DNA of 5,346 bases from Gammaproteobacteria bacterium. Its GTDB lineage: Bacteria; Pseudomonadota; Gammaproteobacteria; Arenicellales; JAHEKD01. Below the pieces are notes generated by a model. That model ran no database searches. It had not been told where the DNA came from and was given only the letters and a program-made list of their open reading frames with translations. The stretch lies in assembly GCA_024638545.1 (NCBI GenBank), contig JAHEKD010000212.1, positions 1 to 5,346 on the forward strand, written 5' to 3'. Positions 1-4,377 of the stretch are shown in pieces (positions within the stretch are counted from its first letter, which is position 1; each line of letters begins with the position of its first letter). A program made the position numbers and the translations under genes.

Positions 1-1209
1 TGCGCCCTTGTCGGAGAAGAAGCAGGCGCCACGGTCGATGAGCGCCACCTGCGGTTCGGCCACCGTCGGGGCCGTAACGCTGGCGCAGCCGTCACCGCCG
101 ACATACTCGACATTGCCGGCCAGGTTATTCGGATCGTCGCCGAAAAGGGCAATGCCGGCCGCATATTCAACCCCGTCATAACTGATGGCAAAATTCGATG
201 GCGAGAAATCTTCGTCGCCGCCGAAGATGTAGTCGCCGTTGCCACCAAAGACCGCCGCATGGGCGTTGCCCTCGTAGGGCTGGCCAACAATCGGTTCCGG
301 ATCCGGGTAGGTCGAGTCGTCTAGAAACACCGGGTTGGCCGGGTCTGTGACGTCGAGTGTGACAAAACCCAGATCCCAGTACGACACCACCGCGGTGGGT
401 ACGCCGTCAATGATATTCACCCAGACGTCGTGGTTAAAGATACCGGCCGACGAACCGGTCTCAAGCTGGTCGAGATTGACACCCTGCGGTATCCAGTCGA
501 GTGCACCGGTGATGCTGAGCAATTTCGGCGACTGCGGCTTGCTGATGTCGACAAAGAATGTGTCGAAGAAGTCAAAGGTGTCAGCGGTGCCGATCAGGTA
601 GCTCTTGCCTTCGAAGTCCCATGGAAAAGTATTGTGCACGCCCTCAAACTCGAGGAAATTCTTCTTCAGCGCCTTCGGCTTGGCCGGGTCGGTTACGTCG
701 TAGAGGCTGATGCCGCCCTGGCCAACCTGACCGTTTGGCCCCTGGCCGTTGGGGTTGCGGTTGGCGTCGGATATTGCGCCACCCGGAATCTGTTTCCCGC
801 AGGGTTCCTGGGTGGTGATCAGCACATCGACATCGCCAACAGTGTGGACCTTGACATCGTTGATACGGGTATTCGGCGCCGACTTGATATCGGCTACGGT
901 TGCACCCTTGGTGGCAGGATAGTTGGCAACAGCCGCTGCCATGTCGACGATGAAAACGCCGGCGTCGGTGCAGTCAGGTTCCTGGAAGGTGCCGATGTAG
1001 GCATAGCCGTTATGCGACCATACATCCGTGTAAAGACCGTCGACGACCCCGGCCAGCGTATCGCGGCCAATGACCTCGAATCCGTAATTAACGTCCTTGG
1101 GAATATGGCCGTCATTGGGGCTGTCGTGGGCTAAACTCACGGTGACGAGGGAGGCGGCCAGCGCAATCGCGGTAAGACCTCCCGGTTTGAATTTTAGCTT
1201 TTCCTTCAT
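1..1209 (-). CDS. Exported LVIVD-repeat beta-propeller protein with PA domain (5' part, runs off left edge)
   Basis: The frame is open from an ATG at 1209 to the window edge, giving 403 codons with no stop, so the C-terminus is missing. Residues 1-27 form a Sec signal peptide: Lys-rich start, hydrophobic core around 12-24, and probable cleavage after Ser-Leu-Ala27. The mature part carries repeats of the LVIVD type: GVFIVD at 84-89, ISLYDVTDPAKPK at 167-179, FFVDISKPQSPK at 218-229 and VTLDVTDPANPVFL at 283-296. These are expected to build a periplasmic or extracellular beta-propeller. A Gly/Asn/Gln-rich insert lies at about 152-165. From about 346 the sequence resembles a PA domain (ISYDGVEY, then VALIDRGACFF at 388-398), cut by the edge. 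AGAGGAG at 1220-1226 is a good Shine-Dalgarno ten bases before the ATG and supports this start. The propeller probably mediates binding. No catalytic residues are visible, and a protease or other domain could lie beyond the edge. Confidence 0.9.
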   Translation of the reverse strand, partial: MKEKLKFKPGGLTAIALAASLVTVSLAHDSPNDGHIPKDVNYGFEVIGRDTLAGVVDGLYTDVWSHNGYAYIGTFQEPDCTDAGVFIVDMAAAVANYPATKGATVADIKSAPNTRINDVKVHTVGDVDVLITTQEPCGKQIPGGAISDANRNPNGQGPNGQVGQGGISLYDVTDPAKPKALKKNFLEFEGVHNTFPWDFEGKSYLIGTADTFDFFDTFFVDISKPQSPKLLSITGALDWIPQGVNLDQLETGSSAGIFNHDVWVNIIDGVPTAVVSYWDLGFVTLDVTDPANPVFLDDSTYPDPEPIVGQPYEGNAHAAVFGGNGDYIFGGDEDFSPSNFAISYDGVEYAAGIALFGDDPNNLAGNVEYVGGDGCASVTAPTVAEPQVALIDRGACFFSDKGA

Positions 1210-1652
1210 GTTCAATTTACTCCTCTGTTTTTCATGAAACTCTGTGTTCGCGAGATTAACTCGCTGGGCGCTTCAGTATTGCATATCTCAGGGGATCTAT
1301 AAAGTCTGAGATAGCCTTTTTTTACAGACTGAAGGTTGCAACAACGGTGTCTTTCCAGGCTGTATTCACCTTGGCCGGTGTCTGGAAGGCTGGATAGACG
1401 ATGTGCCTAAACAATTGATTAATCGTCGAAAATGAGTAAAAACGATGATGAGTTTACATAAACAGAATACCTGGTTGGAGTCAATCATAGCCATATCAAG
1501 ACGGCATATAACCTATATTTGCATACGGTTCCCAGAGGTTCAGCTTCAACAGATTAAGCTAAGTCAAATGTAAGGTGATATTTACAAGCTGACTCGCTCT
1601 ACTTAAGTTGGCCAGCTTATAGCCCGCAGGCGCATGTTTAACGAATAACCGT
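1210..1652. other. Intergenic region without a convincing gene
   Basis: This 443-bp stretch separates two minus-strand genes and must hold the 3' end of the cyclase transcript and the 5' region of the LVIVD gene. The only clear structure is the nested inverted repeat at 1271-1334. Near the LVIVD start, GCGAG-ATTAA-CTCGC (1250-1264) is a small 5-bp inverted repeat. Just after the cyclase stop, AAGCTG (1586-1591) pairs with CAGCTT (1613-1618) but no T-run follows, so I see no intrinsic terminator for the cyclase. A plus-strand ATG frame at 1445-1573 (42 codons) has no Shine-Dalgarno and no recognisable product. I could not assign a convincing sigma-70 promoter for the LVIVD gene. Confidence 0.6.
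1271..1334. repeat. Nested inverted repeats with T-run in the LVIVD gene upstream region
   Basis: An outer pair, CTTCAGT (1271-1277) and ACTGAAG (1328-1334), encloses an inner pair, TATCTCAG (1284-1291) and CTGAGATA (1306-1313). All bases pair in each. On the plus strand the inner stem is followed by GCC and seven T (1317-1323), which resembles an intrinsic terminator with a large 14-nt loop, yet no plus-strand gene ends here. On the minus strand it would lie in the promoter or 5' leader of the LVIVD gene. It could be an operator, a leader structure or a terminator against antisense transcription. The sequence alone does not decide. Confidence 0.4.
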
Positions 1653-2783
1653 TTATCGTTTAGGCGAGATTCTGTAAGCTTTCTGCAGCCGGCTCACGCC
1701 TCTTAATTGCAGGCCATCGATCTCTTCGGCTTCTACGGCATCCTCCACATCCAGATAGGCACGATGATTAAGCAGAATTTCGCCATCCTTTGCATGATCA
1801 CAAAGCCTTGATGCAAAATTGATGCTGTTACCAATCGCTGTATAGTCGCTGCGACGCCTGTCGCCGACGACACCCAGTGTGGCATAACCAGATGCGATTC
1901 CGATGCCAAATCCCAGCTGATAGTCAAACTTCCGCCACTCACACGCAAGCCCCTGCACCGCATCAAGCATGTTAAAGGCCAGCTCTGTCGCACGCAGTGA
2001 CGGCGCATCGCAGGGCAACGGATCATTGAAGAACACCATTAAACCGTCTCCTGCCCGATGATCGATGGTGCCGCCGTAGTCGACGACCAGCTGCCCGAGC
2101 GTCTTATGATACTGCTGCAGAACATCGATGACCTCCTCGGGTTCGGTGCGTTCAGAAAAAGTCGTGAAACCACGCAGGTCGCAAAATAGTGCCGCAACGT
2201 AGCGGCGGTGGCTTTTCAGCAGCGACTTGTTCTTTTCCGTAACGATCAGTTCGACAACCTCGGGGGAAAGAAACCTTTTCAACTGCCCGACTTTCTCGAT
2301 TTCAGTGACCTGCGCCTGCACGCGCTTTTCCAGCGTCTGGTTCCAGTCAGCCAGCTCTGCAGCCTGCAATTCGATTTGTGCTCTGAGCTTCCGAAATATC
2401 GAACTTTGATTCGCAAAAGCGCCGGCAAGCAGCAGTAAATAGCCAAGAAACAGTATGGTGATATTGTAATAAGTATAGAGGGTCGCGATCATGATAACCA
2501 GACCGGCCACGCCTGTATAGAACGGCCGCCAGTCACCGTGTTTTTCCCTTGCAAAATAGAGTGCGATGACTGTCAACAGACCGAATCCCCACATCAGTAC
2601 CGCCTGCAGGTGAGGATTGAACTCCCAGGTCTGGCCGATCAGGGGTAACATCAAGACCACAATTGTCTTTGCGTAACAGACAACCAGCGATAGCAGGGTG
2701 CCTACGTACGGCCACCAGCTGCTTCTGGATAACGCACTATCCACACTTGCATGAGTCGCTTCGCTGACCGCAGCCTCTGTCAT
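1653..2783 (-). CDS. Membrane-anchored class III adenylate/guanylate cyclase
   Basis: This gene predicts a 376-residue inner-membrane enzyme converting ATP (or GTP) to a cyclic nucleotide in the cytoplasm. Four hydrophobic helices lie at about 25-50, 58-77, 88-105 and 107-124. Their pattern, with a short charged REKHGDW turn between helices 2 and 3, recalls the MerC fold but lacks its cysteine pairs. A probable coiled coil (128-166) leads to the RFLSP motif (170-174) common before such catalytic domains. The cyclase domain follows: metal-binding Asp202 in LFCDLRGFTTFSE, Asp246 in HRAGDGLMVFFNDP, the substrate-site Asp313 in SDYTAIGNSINFASRL, and transition-state Asn322 and Arg326. The usual base-selecting Lys is His242 here, so substrate preference is not certain. 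ATG at 2783 is chosen, with weak AAAGA seven bases upstream. The frame extends in phase to a TTG at 2801 (six more residues, no Shine-Dalgarno). It is divergent from the CBS gene. Confidence 0.93.
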   Translation of the reverse strand: MTEAAVSEATHASVDSALSRSSWWPYVGTLLSLVVCYAKTIVVLMLPLIGQTWEFNPHLQAVLMWGFGLLTVIALYFAREKHGDWRPFYTGVAGLVIMIATLYTYYNITILFLGYLLLLAGAFANQSSIFRKLRAQIELQAAELADWNQTLEKRVQAQVTEIEKVGQLKRFLSPEVVELIVTEKNKSLLKSHRRYVAALFCDLRGFTTFSERTEPEEVIDVLQQYHKTLGQLVVDYGGTIDHRAGDGLMVFFNDPLPCDAPSLRATELAFNMLDAVQGLACEWRKFDYQLGFGIGIASGYATLGVVGDRRRSDYTAIGNSINFASRLCDHAKDGEILLNHRAYLDVEDAVEAEEIDGLQLRGVSRLQKAYRISPKR

Positions 2784-2855
2784 GTCCTGATCTTTAGACA
2801 AAATTCGTTTACTAAAGCTAGTTTATCATAATCAATTCCTGTCAATTATTGCTCC

Positions 2856-2864
2856 TGCTATAAT
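2856..2864 (+). promoter_or_regulatory. Extended -10 promoter candidate (TGCTATAAT) toward the CBS gene
   Basis: A perfect TATAAT at 2859-2864 is preceded by TG one base upstream, the extended -10 arrangement that needs little or no -35 contact. The hexamer at 17-bp spacing (TTCCTG, 2836-2841) is a poor -35. Transcription would start near 2871, giving the CBS gene a leader of about 330 nt. The minus-strand TTGACA at 2840-2845 overlaps the same short stretch, so the two divergent promoters may compete. Confidence 0.5.
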
Positions 2865-2964
2865 GAAATTGCTGCTGGAGTGAGGTCACTGTATAAACTT
2901 CTGCTTTTAGGTTAAAGAGTGTCAGCCCTGCATTAAAACTTCACGGCAAATATCTGCCTTGATG

Positions 2965-3044
2965 ATATCAGATCGGTTAACTGGATCGGTTTCAGTAACC
3001 TGCCGGTTTTTACTTGAGCGAACACGGGCACCGGTATCTGATAT
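2965..3044 (+). promoter_or_regulatory. Structured leader candidate upstream of the CBS gene
   Basis: An outer perfect 9-bp inverted repeat, ATATCAGAT (2965-2973) and ATCTGATAT (3036-3044), encloses a hairpin. That hairpin is GGTTAACTG (2975-2983) with CAGTAACC (2993-3000), eight pairs with one bulged A and a 9-nt loop. After it come TGCCGG and a T5 run (3007-3011), a weak terminator-like arrangement. CCGGT (3003-3007) can also pair with ACCGG (3030-3034). The octamer GATCGGTT is directly repeated at 2971-2978 and 2984-2991. If transcription starts near 2871 this lies in the 5' leader and could act in attenuation or as a protein or ligand site. It matches no riboswitch class I know. Confidence 0.35.
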
Positions 3045-3141
3045 TGTTTATCAATCAGCTGAATTTTTAACATAAGTCAATGAATCAGCATCGACAATGC
3101 ACTATTGTTAAACTGTGCAAGAGGAGGAGGTTGCTCTAAGG

Positions 3142-3180
3142 ATGGATTTGAACAAAATCCTGAAGAGTTCATTTAACTAA
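3142..3180 (+). CDS. 12-residue mini-ORF (possible leader peptide) upstream of the CBS gene
   Basis: ATG at 3142 opens a short frame, MDLNKILKSSFN, ending in TAA at 3178-3180, 18 bases before the CBS start codon. Upstream lies GAGGAGGAGG (3121-3130), two overlapping AGGAGG motifs, far stronger than the TAGGT before the CBS gene itself. Spacing from its end to the ATG is 11 bases, a little long, and AAGG at 3139-3142 partly overlaps the start. It could be a regulatory leader peptide, or the Shine-Dalgarno could load ribosomes that reinitiate at the CBS gene. The codons show no run of one amino acid typical of biosynthetic attenuators. Translation is unproven. Confidence 0.35.
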   Translation: MDLNKILKSSFN

Positions 3181-3198
3181 CTATCTAGGTTTTGAAAT

Positions 3199-3588
3199 AT
3201 GTTAATAAAAGATTACATGAGTCCCTCACCGGTGACCATTCGCGAAAACGCTGACTATAAATCTGCCTTTGCAGTCATGAACGAACACGGTATCCACCAC
3301 CTGCCGGTTGTAGGCAGTGCTGACGAAGTGGTTGGTATTATCGCACTGCGCGACCTGAAAATGGCTGCAAACTGTTTCAAGGAAGCGCCGGTTGAAATCG
3401 CCGATGTCATGCTCAGGCATGTTTTGACTGCACAGGCCAGTGACACGTTGTCTAATGCAGCCGGACAGATGATTGAGCATAAAATAGGCTGCCTGCCGGT
3501 GCTTGACGATAATAAACAGCTTGCTGGCATGCTGACGGAAACGGATTTATTTCAGGCATTGCGTGATCTTCTGGACAAACCCGCATAG
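3199..3588 (+). CDS. Tandem CBS-domain protein
   Basis: This is a complete 129-residue soluble protein consisting of two CBS domains and nothing else. CBS1 spans about 7-55 (MSPSPVTI, then HHLPVV and VVGIIALRDL). CBS2 spans about 71-124 (IGCLPVLDDN, then LAGMLTETDL). Such pairs form a Bateman module, usually dimeric, that binds adenosine-type ligands such as AMP, ATP or SAM in the cleft. The ribose-binding Asp is present in both halves (Asp52, Asp116). The Ser/Thr of the G-x-x-T/S motif is Thr113 in CBS2 but Ala49 in CBS1, so the two sites may differ in affinity. There is no membrane segment, signal peptide or effector domain, so it probably acts on a partner protein. ATG at 3199 has a weak TAGGT (3186-3190) upstream. 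The gene stands alone, divergent from the cyclase, and a long hairpin follows at 3611-3639. Confidence 0.93.
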   Translation: MLIKDYMSPSPVTIRENADYKSAFAVMNEHGIHHLPVVGSADEVVGIIALRDLKMAANCFKEAPVEIADVMLRHVLTAQASDTLSNAAGQMIEHKIGCLPVLDDNKQLAGMLTETDLFQALRDLLDKPA

Positions 3589-3610
3589 ATAATTATTAAT
3601 ATTAAAGTTT

Positions 3611-3639
3611 TGACCGTCTCAGAATATTGAGTACGGTCA
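3611..3639 (+). terminator. Hairpin after the CBS gene, possible transcription terminator
   Basis: TGACCGT (3611-3617) pairs with ACGGTCA (3633-3639), and the stem continues with CTCA (3618-3621) and TGAG (3628-3631). This gives 11 pairs with one bulged T and a 6-nt loop, starting 22 bases after the CBS stop. Position and strength suit a 3'-end structure, but no clear T-run follows on either strand, so it is not a classical intrinsic terminator. It may instead protect the mRNA 3' end. Confidence 0.45.
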
Positions 3640-3789
3640 TCTCGTTTGAGATTAAAGGTAACCCGCTGCTGAACGAAGCTCGGTTTTCAGGATTCAACGA
3701 TTACGCAATTCTAATCGAAGGCAGGTTAACAAAGGGCGGAGAGACTGAAATTTTAATTGATTATGGAAGTTGGAGGAAAAAAGCGTGGT

Positions 3790-3960
3790 TTAATGCCAGA
3801 CTTTTTTTATCAGGCCGGCTGTTAACAGCCGGCAATCACTGTAGCAAGGGTCAAACCGCGGATCGGGATCTAATTCATCTTTATCAAGCATCAAGATGTT
3901 GGCATCAGCGGGGTCTAAATCATGGCAACTGCCATCGGTCGTGGCTTCGATCACGCTCAT
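3790..3960 (-). pseudogene. Possible gene remnant, unrecognised 56-residue frame
   Basis: On the minus strand an ATG at 3960 opens 56 codons ending in TAA at 3790-3792. The translation is acidic and rich in Asp and Pro (DLDPADANILMLDKDELDPD near 14-33, then RFDPCYSDC) and uses GC-richer codons than the flanking AT-rich DNA. This suggests a fragment of a former coding region, not noise. There is no Shine-Dalgarno before the ATG, the frame is closed by a stop 11 codons further upstream, and the 20-bp palindrome 3814-3833 lies inside its 3' part. I do not recognise the family. It could equally be a chance open frame. Confidence 0.2.
3814..3833. repeat. Perfect 20-bp palindrome (strong hairpin)
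   Basis: GCCGGCTGTTAACAGCCGGC reads the same on both strands. As RNA it would fold into eight pairs with six or more GC pairs closed by a TTAA loop. A T7 run (3802-3808) lies before it on the plus strand, on the wrong side for a plus-strand terminator, and the minus strand reads A-rich after it. It may be a factor-independent pause site, a Rho-linked transcript end, or a dimeric protein site. Confidence 0.6.
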
Positions 3961-4228
3961 CACCAACAACGCTCGCGTGCTGTTTCTAAATTAGCAATAT
4001 TCGTCTTGTCACTACCTTATCCTTGCTATCAACGATTGCACTGACCGTTGCTTTTGGAGAACCATTCTCGTGGATTTTTTCAACTCATTTTCTCGTGAAC
4101 ATGTCTTGTTGAAAATCAAAGTCAAAAATTTACTTTTGTTAACAAAACTCGTAGCATTTAACGCTATAATTAAAAATATGTAATATAAGTCATTATTGAT
4201 AGGCAATTAATGATCAAGAGGTAAAACT

Positions 4229-4294
4229 ATGATCAAATACTACAAATCTCTGGATTTCACATATTTCCTCATGGCTTTATCGATAAGCGTTTAA
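4229..4294 (+). CDS. Small ORF, 21 residues, signal-peptide-like
   Basis: ATG at 4229 follows AAGAGG (4216-4221) at an ideal 7-base spacing, and a TATAAT (4165-4170) lies about 60 bases upstream, although without a good -35. The product MIKYYKSLDFTYFLMALSISV has a Lys-containing start and a hydrophobic C-terminal half, like a signal peptide or one short membrane segment. It stops at a TAA (4292-4294). Reading past that stop in phase gives only nine more codons (AHHTVRRN, then TAA). It may be a genuine small membrane peptide, a leader for the surface-protein gene 83 bases downstream, or the stub of a decayed secreted-protein gene. The start octamer ATGATCAA is duplicated at 4210-4217. Confidence 0.35.
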   Translation: MIKYYKSLDFTYFLMALSISV

Positions 4295-4377
4295 GCGCAC
4301 CATACTGTAAGGCGTAATTAATGAATTAGTTTTTAATAAAATTTCATAATTCATATATTGATATAGGGTTGAAGAAA

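Larger units (their letters stand above)
2784..3198. other. Divergent intergenic region between cyclase and CBS genes
   Basis: This stretch holds the promoters for both divergent genes. On the minus strand a perfect -35 TTGACA reads from 2845 to 2840, but the best -10 (TAAACT, 2825-2820) sits only 14 bases away. TATGAT (2830-2825) is a better -10 but lacks a -35, so the cyclase promoter is unresolved. On the plus strand the extended -10 at 2856-2864, the leader structure at 2965-3044 and the mini-ORF at 3142-3180 are listed separately. TGATA-TTGTT-TATCA (3039-3053) is a small palindrome that could be an operator. TGCAC (3098-3102) pairs with GTGCA (3115-3119) just before the strong Shine-Dalgarno. 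Confidence 0.6.
3589..4377. other. Long intergenic region, mostly without recognisable genes
   Basis: About 790 bp separate the CBS gene from the surface-protein gene. A plus-strand frame from a TTG at 3627 (120 codons) begins inside the hairpin at 3611-3639, has no Shine-Dalgarno and resembles nothing known. A minus-strand frame at 3790-3960 is listed as a possible remnant. From about 3990 to 4377 the sequence becomes visibly AT-rich and stops are frequent. It contains a perfect 14-bp palindrome, TTTTGTTAACAAAA (4134-4147), a TATAAT at 4165-4170 about 60 bases before the small ORF at 4229, and an 8-bp inverted repeat, ATGAATTA (4321-4328) with TAATTCAT (4347-4354), just before the surface gene. 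It may be a site of past gene loss, but no terminal repeats or transposase are visible. Confidence 0.55.

Noticed and set aside
430..1134. Plus-strand open frame of 234 codons
   Set aside because: It lies entirely antisense to the LVIVD/PA gene, which has a signal peptide, recognisable repeats and a good ribosome site. The translation of this frame is Val/Gly-rich and unlike any known family.
1445..1573. Plus-strand ATG frame of 42 codons in the intergenic region
   Set aside because: No Shine-Dalgarno, no promoter and no recognisable product. An overlapping 9-codon frame beginning MSKNDDEFT at 1432 is equally unsupported.
3039..3053. TGATA-TTGTT-TATCA as an FNR/CRP-type site
   Set aside because: The spacing and half-sites do not fit the TTGAT-N4-ATCAA or TGTGA-N6-TCACA consensus, so it is kept only as an unnamed small palindrome.
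3627..3989. Plus-strand open frame of 120 codons
   Set aside because: It starts with TTG inside a strong hairpin and has no Shine-Dalgarno. The product is unrecognisable and its second half looks like noise.
4134..4147. TTTTGTTAACAAAA as an intrinsic terminator
   Set aside because: It is AT-rich with a short stem and has no gene just upstream, so a terminator role is unsupported.
4012..4206. Minus-strand open frame of 64 codons
   Set aside because: TTG start, AT-rich low-complexity composition, and no ribosome site or recognisable motif.
3589..4377. Mobile element or insertion sequence in the gene desert
   Set aside because: No transposase fragment, matching terminal inverted repeats or target-site duplication could be found at its ends.
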